A stretch of DNA of 64,000 bases from Onchocerca volvulus (GCA_000499405.2 HG738137.1:21414603-21478602); one strand, 5' to 3'; positions 36,803 through 52,024 are shown, numbered from the stretch's first letter. Notes: generated by a model from the letters alone, not told the origin. Numbers and translations: made by a program.

Positions 36803-39800
36803 ATGTTTGATTTCATATTATCCTTTGGTGAATTAACATTTTGGTCATCTTTACTATACATTCTATCGTTGTACATATTCTTTGCATTCTTCGCATGTTT
36901 AATTTATAAGTGTCTTACTTCACACTATTTCTATCAGTTCTATTCGACAGTTGGGAGAGATTTCTGGTGAGTTGCACTGAATTTCAAAGTTTAAGAGATT
37001 GAGGTAAATATTTTAAATTATTTTAAACATCAGCAAAAGATTGATTGAATAATTAAATCTGTCACCGTCATTTATTCGAACAAATGATTACATATGAGCG
37101 ATAATAGTTGAAGGTAATACGTATATTTGAGCCAGTAAGATAAATTTAAATTATCAGAACATTTATTCAAGTAATTCAATACTGTTTTTTGATTAAGTGT
37201 TATTGTTAAAATGATCTTGTTAACAATCGAAATTTTCATCTCTGATTATATATTCCTTTCGTTTTAATGAAGTTCCTACGTTCATCATCAAAAATCATCT
37301 TATTTTGTCCTCTTATTTACCAAAAAAAAAAAAAAAAAAAAAAAAAAACTTTATCAAGACTTGTTAATTTCATTTCGGCAACTGCTTCATTCATTCCTGA
37401 TGATAAATGGATTACTGTGCTATTTGGTTTTCGATTGTAATTTGTCCCTACTTATTAGTAATGATTATAAATTCGATTTAAGACAACTTTTTCTTTTGTT
37501 TGCAGCGGTTTAATGTTATTGATTCGAGTAAAATGGGATATTTGGATACATATGAAAATTAATGAGCCGTTGCATCAGATATTCCTACGGAATGTTAAAA
37601 ATTATCGTGATAAAGAAGCGTTGATTGAAGTAGACACAGGAAGAAGATTGACATTCCATGAAATGAATCAATTATGCAATCAGTATGCGAACTATTTTCA
37701 GGTTATTCAATATTTACATATTCTTTTTTTTTTTTTTTCAAATTTTATTTGATGTTTATTTGCTTATGTTGCTTTTGTTAATCGATATATATTTTGAAGT
37801 CTTTTAACAACTTTTAACAAGATCTAATAACAACGCAGATCTTCGAAAATTTGTATTATATTATGCAAGTATGCTTCAGAGAAAGAATCTGAATTAAAAT
37901 TAAATATCTTACAGTCACAAGGCTATAAAAATGGTGACGTGATAGCATTATTCCTTCAAAATTGTGCTGATTTTCCTGCCATTTGGCTTGGATTAAGTAA
38001 AATAGGTGTTATCACTTCATGGGTGAATATAAATCTGAGGGCAGAACCACTTGCTCATTCAATCACCATTTCAAAGTCGATTTCCATTATCACTAGCAAT
38101 GAACTTTTTCCTGGTTAGTTTTATCATTATAGAAATTTTCTTAAAATTAAGAAATATAGTAGTTTTTGAGCTTAGTCAAGGAATCTTGACGCAAAATTAC
38201 ACATGTAGGAAGTGCCATTCTAGCAGTGAGATACTAAATTACAGAATCAGAGCCGAATTGGGTCAAAAATGTATCTCAAGAGGAAGCCAAAAGCAAATGC
38301 CAAATAAAGTTTATAAAAAGAATCCATTTTCTCGTGAAGTTTGTAAATGAATTCAATCTGAAGGAGAGATTTTTGATATCATACTTTGAAAAAAACATAG
38401 CTATTCGCTTGAATGACAGACGTTCAGTTTTGTATCCAACAATGGTCTTTGTTATAACTGGTTTATTTTGGTTTAATTTATCTCTTTCGTTATTTGTCTG
38501 CTTTTACGTGGATTTCTGTTCCCTGATGTTCTCTGACTAAAATTAATTTTTCTAATTAATTTCTGTTCTTTGACATACTTTGTTTTCTTTTTTCAACTTA
38601 TAATCTTATTTCATTCAGTCTCTTATTCAAAGTCAGACATCTTGTTACAAAAATTTGATCATTGAAAGAAAAATTTTAATAATAAAATGAAGGAATATGT
38701 ACTTAAGAGTCTTCACCTTTTTCAGCGTTGGAAGATATGTTCTCATCGGGAAAATTGGAACGAATGAAAGTTTATGTTATAGATGATATTGGTAATAAGA
38801 AAAATGGCATTCTATCATTGGCAACGAAAATTCCATTAATTTCCTCCGAGGAACCAGTTGTTAGTGAGAAACCAACATTCAAATGTAATTAATTTCTCTT
38901 CTGTGACGTCCTTTGTTTTCTTTTTCGAGCTTATAATCTTGTTTCATTCAGTCTCTTATTCGTGAAATCTTATTAAAAAAAAATAATAAATATAGTGCTC
39001 TTTTGATAACTAATTATTCTCAATATTAATGCGCAATTTTGGTTATTTTTTTTTTTTCTTAAAAAAGAATTTTCTTAAAAATTTTAATCTAATTTAGATT
39101 TCAGAAAAATTTTTATTTTTATATGATCAGTTTTGTATTTTTCTATCGTAATTTTTCCCAATCATATTCAAACATAATTTATCTTATTATGTTTTCTGTA
39201 CCATCAATTTGATACTGATCTTCGAAATATTTTGCTGTATCATTTCATATCCGTTTCTTACTATTGCTATTTTTGCTCATCTTCCTAATTTTTCAGCAGT
39301 GCTTTGTTATATCTTCACATCAGGAACAACAGGGAATCCGAAGCCAGCGCTCATAAAGCATTACCGGTATGTGGAAGTGAATTTTTTGTCAACATTAATA
39401 TATTTTACTGTAATAATTTTTTTAAAACCAGGTTACCAAATAAGAAAAATTTTGCAGTTGTCATTTGTTGGCATCCTAAGAATTCATTTGGAATTATATG
39501 ATATTAAGATACTTTGAGAAAAGTTGAGAAAAGCAACAATTTGACCATGTGAGAAGTATGTGGTGTGATTTGAGATTATACTGTTATACAAAATAAATTC
39601 TGTAAAGCAGTATAATGTAATATATACAATATATAAGTTTATTAATATAACGTGGTATTTATTTTAAAATATATATGTCTTTATTTCGTCATAAGTTTAG
39701 ATATTATTGGATGGCGATAGGTGTGGCCAAGTCTTTCGGAATTTTTACAGCAGACCGCTTGTATGTGATGATGCCAACTTACCACAGCGCTGGAGGGATG

Positions 39801-42282
39801 CTTGGTATCGGACAAACCGTGCTTCAAGGTAGCACATGTGTGATTAGGAAAAAATTCTCTGCGAGTAATTTTTGGAAAGACTGTGTCAAGTATAATTGTA
39901 GTGTCACGCAGTACATCGGCGAAATTTGTAGGTGAGATTTTTCGTGTTAGTTTTTTATTTCTACAGATAATTTTTTGTGATTCAAGTTTAACGTAACTCA
40001 TAACATTTTTTTTTTTTTTTTACTTGAATTAGGATAGAAGAGAAAAGTAAATAAAGATAGTGATTGTTGATAGCTATTCGGCATAATTTTCATTTTTTTT
40101 GAGATCTGAAATGAAAGCTCTTTATTTACAGATACCTTCTAATACAAAAGGAGATTGTGGAAGCAAAAGAACATAAAATACGTCTTATGTTCGGTAACGG
40201 TTTACGAGCAGAAATTTGGTCAGAATTCGTGAATCGTTTTGGCATCCAAAAAATCGGTGAATTTTATGGTAGTACAGAAGGCAATTCAAGTATTGGTATG
40301 TTTTTGTCATTTATTAATTTCTAAGATTTTGCAGAAGATCTCTTTTTTAAAAATCATCGTATTCTTTTGGTTAAATAGTCGCTTTGAGATGTGAAATTTA
40401 CGCTGAATTTTCTTACAATTCCTATTGAGGGACGCTGGCTAATTTCAGGTAATGTCACTCTGAAGCACTATTCATTTTTTAGAAATTTCCCGAAAAGTTT
40501 GTAAATTTAGATCACTTTTAGTGAATATAGATAATCATATCGGCGCGTGTGGTTTTATTCCGGTGCACCCTTTCGTGAAATATTTATATCCTGTGCGTTT
40601 ACTCAAAATTAACGATGATACCGGTGAATTAATTCGTACAAAAGATGGGTTTTGTGTGGCATGTAAACCTGGTGAAACTGGTGAAATAGTCGCTCTTATT
40701 ATGGAAAATCAACCTTTACTCAGGTAATTCTTGCTAATCTAAAATCGATTTTGAAAACCGTAATTTTATGGTTATTTCTTGATCAAGAAGTTTCATCAGT
40801 GTTTTTAGTAATCATTTAGTAATGATGTAGTTTATGATTTTTGATGTTTCAATGCACTTTACTATATTTGACATTATAGAGAATTTTTACAGCTTTGAAG
40901 GATATTTAGACGAAAAGGATACTGGGAAAAAGATAATGAGAAATGTTTTATCTAAAGGTGATGCTGTTTTTACATCAGGCGATATTATACACTGGGATGA
41001 TCTAGGATATTTATATTTCAAGGATCGAAAAGGCGACACTTACAGGTCCTTTTTTTTGCAGGATTTAATTTCAGTTTTCTTTATTTTTTCCTTTTTTTTT
41101 TCTTTTTTTTTTTTTTTTTATATGAAAGAGAAGTCTCCTTAGTTTTCTATTGTTAAAAAATTTTCGTCTATTAATTTTGTTGAAATATATTAAGAAATAA
41201 ATCTTTGATATCAAATAATTCAAAAATATTCATCAAAAAAGAAAATTTTTTATAGATGGAAAGGTGAAAATGTTAGTACTACAGAAGTGGAGGGAATTTT
41301 ACAACTTTTGAAATGTATAAACGATGTTGTTGTTTATGGCATCAAAATACCGAGTAAGTCTTGATACCTTTCGTATGTATTATTTGATAAAGTCATTCTT
41401 CACTATACTGTTTTGTTCATAGTATATTGTTCCTTCTTTCTAAATATCAAAAAATTTTTCAGACAGAGAAGGTCGTGCTGGCATGGCTGCCATTGTCTTG
41501 GCAGGAGACGAGTTTTTGGAAGTTGGTCTTTAGTCCTTTTTTCACTAATCACGTGTTTGATTTTGATAATATAAATTGCAACTACGTAAATTAATACCTT
41601 GCTTTCAGGATGTAATACATAAAATAACCGAACATCTCAAGAAGAGTCTTCCGTCTTATGCTATTCCTGTTTTTTTACGCTTCTGCAAGAATTTCGAACG
41701 AACAGGTCCCATTATGCTTAATTTTACATCTGATATTTCATCATTTTTGGATGAAAACGGTTGAATTCTTGCATAAATGAATAATGCTTTTAAAAATCTT
41801 AAAATTGTTTAAGATTGCCAAGTTCATACGTGTTACAGGTACTTATAAGCTGAAAAAAATGAGGCTGCAGAAAGAGGGATATGATTTATCACATTTTAAC
41901 AATGCGATATATATTTGGGATTCCTCTATCAAATCTTATAAGTAAGGCTTTATTTTTATGTTATTTTCAAAAGCTGATTTACAAATCTTCAAAACGATTG
42001 TCAGTCGGATGAGTAAATATCTTAGGAACAGTATATTTTGATTATTTTTCTGAGCATTTACGATTTTTTTGCATATCAAAAGTGTCAAATATTAAATGTT
42101 ATCTTTCAATTAAGTATGAGGAAATAAAAATAAAATAATATTGATAGTGTCCATATAATATCTTAAACTGAGATTAAGTGATCAAGTGATCTGAATGATC
42201 TTAGTGATTCAAATATTTTTGTAGGATATTCGATGAAAAATTACGGCGCCATTTAAACGATGGTATTTATATGGGCATTTGA
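36803..42282 (+). CDS. SLC27A: Fatty acid transport protein / very-long-chain acyl-CoA synthetase (SLC27, FATP1/4-like)
   Basis: Membrane enzyme that activates long and very long fatty acids to acyl-CoA, coupling uptake to lipid synthesis; it acts at the ER and plasma membrane. Fourteen exons with consistent phase: 36803-36966, 37506-37701, 37915-38113, 38726-38884, 39297-39366, 39701-39931, 40132-40295, 40522-40723, 40893-41045, 41256-41353, 41463-41521, 41609-41705, 41839-41941 and 42225-42282. Total 650 aa (human FATP1/4 about 645). An N-terminal membrane span covers about residues 14-36. The AMP-binding P-loop is [13 protein letters not shown] (244-256). FATP blocks follow: [28 protein letters not shown] (357-369), EFYGSTEGN (383-391) and [20 protein letters not shown] (506-525). 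The final GTYKLKK carries the C-terminal lysine region. The P-loop has NPKPA where FATPs usually have LPKAA, a mild oddity. Two donors are weak (GTCCTT at 41046, GTCCCA at 41706) but homology fixes both junctions. Confidence 0.93.
38553..38961. repeat. Direct repeat of about 77 bp flanking FATP exon 4
   Basis: The copies 38553-38629 and 38886-38961 share TAATTAATTTCT, TTTGTTTTCTTTTT and CATTCAGTCTCTTATTC, with roughly 85 percent identity by eye. One lies in intron 3 and the other begins at the donor of exon 4 (38885), so the pair brackets the exon. Confidence 0.75.
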
Positions 42283-42376
42283 TTCGTTAATAATGTTTTA
42301 ATCGACCTTTGTACAATTTATTTCATCTTAGCTTGCCATTCTTCGTGAAAACTTGAAGTGCTATGATTTAAATGCC

Positions 42377-42382
42377 AATAAA
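42377..42382 (+). terminator. Poly(A) signal AATAAA
   Basis: AATAAA about 95 nt after the FATP stop codon at 42280-42282, a sensible 3' end for that gene. Confidence 0.5.
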
Positions 42383-42854
42383 AAATATAATATGTTTTTA
42401 TTGACACCCATTATTCTGTAACTTATTCTTTTAATTTTCATCATTATCTTCTATAGTACTTAAATTTTACAGTTTAATTTTATTTTGCGGTAGAGATTTG
42501 CATGATCTTATAACACTGCAAGTGCAGTAAAGATATCGATGTATGAAACTAGAGGTTTAAATCAAGTGCCTAAAGTTCCGATGATCTCGGCGAATTAATA
42601 TGTAGTCAAATCATGGATTTTTAAATACCAATATTTTTGCTTTTGAAGTAAAAATTTGAACTAATTTTCGAACTTGAATTTTTGAACGAATTCTGCTTTA
42701 ACATAACTTTGCAGGAACAAATTTAACATATATACGTATAGCCATATTTTCTCGCTTTATTTTTGGCATATGCATTATCACGTGCTAGGTTAATTCTAAT
42801 TGCTTATGACGTTAATAACTTTGGTAATAATAAATAAACTTAGCACTTCGTCAA
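42383..42854. other. Intergenic, nothing recognised
   Basis: AT-rich sequence between the FATP 3' end and the first copy of the dispersed repeat. No ORF, RNA or repeat recognised. Confidence 0.5.
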
Positions 42855-44075
<1,221 letters not shown>

Positions 44076-47000
44076 CTAATGTTAAATAGTATCGTCTTTT
44101 TGTCACGATATTATTAGTTGCGATGTTCCTTCCTAATTGTTTCTTTTACTTTTTTTTATTCATTAGATACATTTCGATTCTTTGCCACTTTTGTCGTGTA
44201 TTGTTTTGTTATTCAGGTCTTTCTTCTCATAATTGCTGTCGTAAAATTGGCCAACATTACTCTTCCTATGATAAACTTGTTGAAAAATCCATCTTTAAAA
44301 ATATTCTTTTCCTTTTTTATCAGATTTACAACGAATTTTTTTTTCTGTTGCGAAAATATTTAAAAGTTGTGACTTTTTCGGTGTGAGACTGTATTATCGA
44401 TAACTGTAATGCAATGATCTTTCTTCATTTCTTTGGATGATTTCATTTGCGACACGGGAATTTTTTCTTGGAACAATGTATGAAGTAATACTCGAAATAC
44501 TTTTCTTTTTGGCATAAAATTGTTAATTTCTTTTCTTTCGTTTTTTTGCAACTTCTATGATTCCAGAAGTAGAAAGTGTAATTTTCTTGATCTTTTCTAT
44601 AACTTTCTTCAATTCGGTCAGTGAGACTTACAATCTCATGACCCATCTAATGTTTTTTGATTTGCAAATAAATTTTGGTCGAATATCCATTTGGTATCAC
44701 CGGATTCTTTCCCTGTATTTTTTGTATTTATATCTCTTTTTAATAATTCAGATTTAGTGCCAAGAAATGTTTGCGCAGTTATTTGTAGAGTTCTTCAATT
44801 ATAGTCCTCAGGATCTTGACAGAAATTTGAATAAAGTGAATATAATAAATATCTAGTTATTAAATATAGTAGCATAATACATTTACATAAACCATCAGTG
44901 GATTAACTGAAGTTAAGTTTTCTGTCGTCTGAATCCCTTGTACTTTTATCGATTACAGATTCTCTAAATTTTGTGTATTCATTTGATGCTACACCTTTAA
45001 TAGGTTTTTTTCAACTATAGTTTCAGTGTCGTATTTATGAAAATAAGTCTTAAGACTGGCATCCTTCGCTTCTTAGTATTTAGACAGGATCTATAAATAG
45101 ATTCTTTGAAAAAGATATACCAACATACTATATTTTGAAAAGCAAAATGCGGCTTTTGTGATTCTGTTGTCCGAAAATTTGTGAAAGGGCAAATAGCGGA
45201 TGGCTAATAACGATTGATGTCCAGTTAGTTATACAGATAACAAATGAAGACAAAGGTTGTAAAACAACTGTTCCTTTCTAGTCATACTTCAGTGATTCTA
45301 GCAGTTTCTAAGTTCTTTCATATTTAAATTTCTAGCCTTACTTATCAAATTCTGCCGCATAGGATGGAAAATCTCGAATGTGAATGTAATCGTTTGAAAT
45401 TTTGAGTTTAATGACCAATACGATTTAAGAAAATTCAATTTCTAGTTCAAATAACTAGTATTCAAATGATCGTTCTTTTGTTGTCGAGAATTAGAGTGCG
45501 ACAAATTGAAGTTTGATTATAATTTATTTTTACAAAAAATAAGATCTGTGATAGATATATAAAGTGGATGACCTATTATTCGTAAAAAACAGAGCAAAAA
45601 AAAAAAAAAAAGAAATAATTTCATGAAAATCTAAATACGAATTTTCATGTTCTTTGTCAATCGGAGAGATAAAAAAGATGGTCGTAAGTTAGACTTGATT
45701 AATTTCCAATTTTTTTTTTTCATGCATTCAAATCATAATGAAAATGCAAATGAATAATAAAATTGGTTAAAGACAAAAAGTTTTTGTAATTGTCGTTTTA
45801 TAAAATAAGAATACTGTGATGAAATAAATACTATTATATACCTTTCCTTCCTTTTTCTAATCCTTTACATGCGGTCCTTTTTTTTTTCGTTATAGTTAAA
45901 GCTTTCGGGTGAGAAGAGATTTTGAACATATAATTTGGTCGAAATTAGCTTGCTTCTTTATATTTTGGAAACAAGTTTACGAAAATGAGTTATGTAGAAG
46001 GTTAATTGCAAAACGTCTACCTGAATTAATTTGAAAATTGGCTTCAAAAAATCGAGGGCGATCGCAGTAGCTTATTTCTTTCACTTGAGTCAGATCAACA
46101 AAATTTTTTGAAAATATGATTTTTAGAATCACCCGTCATTTTAATACTGTATTTTTTTTATTAGTTGCAAATAAATAATTGAAAAAAGATTATAAAAGTA
46201 CATTTATTCATTCCATCTGAATTTGCCTATTAATCATTCATTATTTCATAAAGATTAAACTACGATCACATTTGTCACATTTTTAGTTAAATCATGATGT
46301 TTTACTACTTAAATTCTGGATAGAATTTCCTTCATGTAAAGGAAAACATTCCTAATTCTCTATCGCACTCAAAAATAAGTAAAAAGGTATTTGTACTTTA
46401 CAATCACTAATATCGGCAATAAAAACTTTAAAAAAGAGAAATGCTGAAAAAAATACTCATCAGCTAACCAATTCTGCCTATTTTCTGATACGTAGGGAAA
46501 GAAAAAAATATCATGCTGAAGGGAAGAAGTCGATTATAAACTGTTTGGAAAATAAATTTTGTGCATATCCATCTAAAAAGATGGCATCTTAAGAGATTAA
46601 GGAATGGAATGAAAAGTAATTATTTTGAACGAAATTTCCTTTCGCGACGATCATAATAAAATGAATTTAATACACGGAAGTCATGGACTTCAGACATAGA
46701 CATACAGTTTTAAAAAAAAATCAAATATATCGTATTTCCTTTTTATGTTCACTTCGATCCTTGCATGAAATAATTCCTAATAAATACTCGAAGAACTGTT
46801 ACTTTAATATTATTAATATTGGTATAGATTTAATAGTTGGCAGCTCATTTAATTTAATCGTTTTGTTTTTATTCAAAAATCATCTGTTAAAAATAAGAAA
46901 CAAATAAATGCGATCGATTTTTTATACTTTCACGTTTCAGAACTCTCTGAATCTATAGAAACGACAAAATTAACATATTATGCAGTTTCACACCATGCCA

Positions 47001-48334
47001 TCTTTTTGAACTGATTCGAGGGAAATTATTGCATGTTTTCGAAAATTTTCAAAAGAATACGCCATCATCATTTCTTATTCTTCACATTTCATTTGTTACA
47101 AGTTCAAAATATTTTTTTTAAATAAGTTTTTTTTTTATCGTATTCAGTAACTTTTGTAAATATGAAACTATGATATTGTCGCTGAAATCGCGAGGATAAA
47201 AGAAAACCAGTGATTTCTTTGTTTTAAATTTGACATTGCGTATTTGCTGTAGTTGATTATGAAATATTTTTTGTTTATTATTAAGTCAATGAGCTTTAAA
47301 AAAGAGCTCTCTTCCATCATGCGCTAACTACAAGTACAATCTAAGCGCTAACAAAGGCGCATGTTCCTGAAACAACAAAGGATCTTTCTTGTAGCCCGAA
47401 AATGATATCAGAATCATTCACGAAGAAGAAGAGGGTCCTGAGTACAAAAATCATTGAAAATAATGGGCAGCCATGAGCTCAGTCGGATGGTCCAACTCAT
47501 GGTATTGCATTTCTCTTTATTGCGTAACTAACTCGATCTCCTTTTCTTCGTATTATGTTTGCTCCATGAAAGTCGTCCCTTTGATGTTTTCGAAATTATA
47601 TTGTTGATATAATTGCTGCGTTCGTTGATTAACAAATTTATCATAATAAAAGTTTAATTACCCAAGTTTGAGGTTCGTTTCCAAGTGAATGAAAGAACAA
47701 AATCGAAGAAACTGTGAGAACTGAAAAACAGAATTCAGCCCTCAATTTTGTCACAGTCGGAAATAAAAAGAGTCAAAAAATATAATTTATAATATATATA
47801 ACTACTGTATAATTTTGTTCAGTCTTTTCCGATACATTCTCCTGATTTTAGTGGTTGAGTCAATAATGAGGGAAGCAGCAGTCCAACTTCTCTGAATTGC
47901 TTTTATATAATCCTAGAAAACATCCGTGGATGAAATTATTTAAATTAGCATCGATTGTTTAATCCAAAAATTAAAATATGGCCTTTTGCTTGGCCTGAAT
48001 ATCATTCATTGAAAGCGACAAAACAATTAATTATTGCCTCGATATTGCGAAAATAATATCTTTCCAGGATCTATCCTCAAATTTCTGAGACCATTCCTAA
48101 ATAGAAAAAAAAAGGAAATTGAATTATCTTATAAAGTTGGAAATTTAAAATCTTTTATTATAGTTTATCTTTTCCCTGCTGCAATGTCCGATAATTTTCA
48201 AGTCACACAATTCTGAAATTTCCTTCAGCTTATTATTCATGCATTAACTGAGCATTAAATAAGACAAATTAATATATATATATATATATTAATTAATATA
48301 TATATAAATTAATATAAAACTATATATATAGCTT

Positions 48335-48378
<44 letters not shown>

Positions 48379-49039
48379 CAAATACAAATAATAGTTTATT
48401 ACGGATGGATGTTTGCTACTTCGTCATTTTCCATGGTAAAAATGTATCATTCCACTTTACTGATAGTTGCTTCTTAATTCTCACAGCATTCTCGTTTTCG
48501 CTTCGACAATCACGTACGGATTGTCCTTTCAGCATCATTCTGAAAACAATTACCAAAATTATATGAAAGCAATGTCAAATAACAAACCAGAAAAACCGAA
48601 ATATTTTTATAGATAAGATGATTAATCAAAAATTTTTGCATTATAGAAATATCTTGGTATATGCAAATTTCTGACTTTTATCTATAACTAAAATATTGTA
48701 AATTGTGTTCTGCTACGGTGACATGGAGCGAAAAACTGCTGTAAAAAGGATTTTTATCTGGAGGGATTCATTTTTTCATTCATTCTATCCCTTGCTCTGA
48801 TCGATATTCGATGAGCGGCTCTTTTGAAATTTCATTCAACTCTATCGATTCCCAACACTAGTAATCCTCAGTTAACTTCCCCCTATTCAAAGTAAGTTCA
48901 AATTGTCGGTTATATTATCGATATTCATCAATTCATTGAATTGTGTACCATAACTGCGATAAGTAAAATTCGTCATATCAAGGATTATACAACAAATCAT
49001 CTGTATCAAATTCCAAGCCCCAACAAAAAGCCTTTCACA
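44076..49039. other. Gene-poor interval of about 5 kb
   Basis: AT-rich DNA without a recognisable gene. It contains poly-A runs near 45596-45611, a short stem-loop at 47469-47501 (CCATGAG and CTCATGG arms), and an AT microsatellite at 48272-48378. The short ORFs here lack initiation context, splice structure or familiar motifs. Confidence 0.5.
48272..48378. repeat. AT dinucleotide microsatellite
   Basis: Alternating (TA)n tracts interrupted by AATTAA and CTTTAT, with a longest uninterrupted run of about 40 bp near 48338-48377. Confidence 0.9.
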
Positions 49040-50370
49040 ATTTACTTTCTTGTGGCAATTTTCTAGTGCCCTAGGTAAGTATCTCTACTAATCTAATTAA
49101 AGCAGTACAACCAACAAAAAAAAAGATCCTGAAACTTCTATACAAAGTAAAAGAACTCAATCTAATACCACACTTGTCGAAGCCTTCTACAAAAAGAATT
49201 ACGACAACAATTTCAAATCAAGAAAAAAATGAAATTCCTTGGACTCTATACTGCAATGCTCGCGTCAGTTAAAAACAGTTGGTTGGAAATCATACAAAGG
49301 AAAATGACTCCGCAAAGAAAAAGGGAATAAGAAAAATTTGAAGGAATGGTCGACGACAAAAAAAGTATTTAAAATTTCGTGAATAATGGGAAAGAAACAA
49401 TTAATATTTTAAAGGTATGTATCGATGATTTCGAATTTACTCTTGAATATTCAAACCATATGGAGCAAAAGTCAGCCCTACTAAGAAAGATATCCCCAAC
49501 TTATCTACATACTACAATAAATTTATCACAACTGTCACCAACAATCTTTAGTAGCGATTCAAAATTCTAGAGCAACTTCAACGCAAAAACTCCAAACATT
49601 CAAAAACTCAACTATCTAATTTCATGTCTGAAAGGAGATGCTTTACTGGCTGTGAGAGGCTATGACATCGTCTCAGAGAATTACGAATTGATAAGGAATG
49701 TGCTGATCGAAAAGTATGGCAAATCTATCAAAATAAAGTAGTTGCTATAAAACGAATTTCGTTCTTTTAAAAGAAATGATGAAGAATGGAAATCAGTCGT
49801 TGAAGCAATCGAAGGAATTCTTCGAAAACTCGAAGTGATGAATGAAGACACAGAACACTCTAGTATTGAAACAATTATTGAAGGCAAATAGCCAGATTAG
49901 ATTTTGGACAAACCTTATCAATTAAAATTAGAGCAAGAAAATTGGAATTTAGTCAAACTCCAATAATTCTTGGCAAAATTGGTCCAAAGAAACGAAGAGA
50001 GATTCAAATTCTTAGTAATGAAAAGGGACCATTTGAACCAAACCAAAACGAGTCACGTATCAAATAAAGAGAGGAACTTCAGCCTTAGCCGTAACAAACC
50101 AAGTAGAATCAAATGATTTTAAATTGAACACAGAATCAAGGATTTAAGGGTAGCAAAAATAAAAGACCCTGTACGTTTTGTAAAAAAAAAAAAACCGTAA
50201 GGTTAATGAATGTCCTATTTATCCCACACTCAAGCACCGAATGAAACGTCTGAGAAAAATTAATGCATGCGTCAACTTTCCGGCAGGATTTGCAACAAAT
50301 AATTGCAACAAAAAGAAACTTTTATGTTTCCACTGCAAAGGCCCTCATAATACTATATTGTATCATATCA
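49040..50370 (+). pseudogene. Decayed BEL/Pao-type LTR retrotransposon gag relic
   Basis: Conceptual translation of the plus strand shows Gag-like blocks across several frames. A capsid-like stretch lies near 49605-49735 (LISCLKGDALLAVRGYDI). A charged helical stretch follows to about 49900. Two Cys/His clusters that look like degraded zinc knuckles lie near 50165-50200 and 50305-50355 (CFHCKGPHN). The reading frame is broken by many stops and frameshifts, so it cannot express a protein. No protease, reverse transcriptase or integrase and no LTR pair were recognised, so it is a fragment. The BEL/Pao assignment rests on the look of the Gag blocks and is tentative. Confidence 0.6.
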
Positions 50371-51744
50371 ATCAAATAAAAGTATTTTAAGCAAATTTTG
50401 GGTCCGATAAGAGAATTGTTTTAATAAGAAGCTTCAACAATAGTAATTAGTATCATAGACAATATTAATCTCCGTTATCTATAAATTTTTAAATTTCAAT
50501 AATTCTGATTTTTGCACAAATTATATCATTGGAAAGTAGAGGAAAGATTTATACCTAATTATATATTTAAGTATATTATAATTATAGATGCATTTTCAAA
50601 CAGCAATTTGCAAAACATTATGTAAACAAGAAGATTATCTCCTCATACAGATTCAGAGATATATTCGTCAAAATGATATTAATCTTTCTATGAAGTACTG
50701 TTGCATTTTTGATTTGAAATTTTTATAAGAGAAACAGTTGGTATAGAAATCAATTTATTCTTAAAATATGTCATATTTATAATATAGGAGTATAAATTTA
50801 AATCGATCAAAAATTTAAAATTAGTATAAATTTGAAATAATTATTGATGGATAGTGAATCTGATCATTAAAAGGATTGAAAGGCTTGTCTAAACCCAATA
50901 CATTGCTCATTATGGCTTTGGATGTATCAGTTTGCATAAACTGACTACGAAAGAAATTGAAATTGAAGTCGTGAATGAAATTGAAATTTCGGTCGTGATT
51001 GTGATAGTGATCAATATAATTTTCGAAATAACAGTTCAAGACTTATGTCTTTCCATACAAATATTACAGAGATAACAATAAATAATAATGTATCAAATAT
51101 ATGGCATATGATAACTTTATATGTATTTGAACATTGCAATCAATTTCTAATTTTTGTATCTTTGATTTATTCTTTATTCAATGCAGTTTTCACTTCAACT
51201 GTCTCTACAGATGTTCAAATTTATCTTTGCAATAGTGATTTCTTGAGACTGGTTCAATGCGAAAATAGAACAATTCACAAGTAGATGATGCCAGATTCTT
51301 GGAATGTTTCATAGTTGACAGTGTTACTGTTTTTATGTATTCTACCTTTGATTTTTAATTTCTTGCACTGTGACTTTTCGGAAATCTTTCTAGTATTTTG
51401 TATTGTAAAGAAACTTCTTGACCATATTATTCATATTTTTAATTACTTTGGTTTCTTTGTTATTTAAAATGTGCTAATTTTATTCTGATTTCTGCATTAA
51501 CTGATTTAACTTTATTTTATCACCAAAATTATCATAATGTTTTACTCAAATGTAAATTAATAGATTAAAATGTATTTGTTAATTCAGCTTTTCTACCATT
51601 TATCCGAAAAATTTTTAATGTAAGATTAATTTTGTCATGAATGTATTATTATAGAAATTTCGTAATGTAAGAAGTTGTTGAATAATGAAAAAAATCATGA
51701 GCAAGATGTTATAGAGCATAGTGCCATACAAAATGTTACCATTA
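50371..51744. other. Intergenic, nothing recognised
   Basis: AT-rich. A minus-strand ORF at 50821-51039 is dominated by Asn, Phe and His from a purine-rich tract and has no supporting signal. No gene, RNA or repeat is called. Confidence 0.45.
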
Positions 51745-51900
51745 TCTATACAAATAAAAATCTGTTTGTTGTGGCTTTTGATACAACATTGCAAGTTCTT
51801 CACCGATTGCTTTGAAATTTTGACAAAACGTGGTATTCGAATAGGCGCGTATTTCTATTTAGATATACTAACTTTTTTCTTTACCTAATCGTAAGATTAA
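51745..51900. mobile_element. Dispersed repeat, copy B (left end)
   Basis: Starts TCTATACAAATAAAAATCTG. It then shares with copies A and C the blocks CACCGATTG, TTTGAAATTTTGACAAAACG, TATTCGAATAGGCGCGT and a TACTAACTTTTTTC tail. No right terminus is seen before copy C, so it is truncated or part of a compound insertion. Confidence 0.55.
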
Positions 51901-52024
51901 ACATGTTTACCGCCAAAACGCCGTAAGCATAAAAATGTTTTCCTGCCAAAACGTTCCGATTAACAGATAAACAAAGTGAGATCACCAATAATTGTTCTAC
52001 TACTAAATAATAGTCGACAAATAA

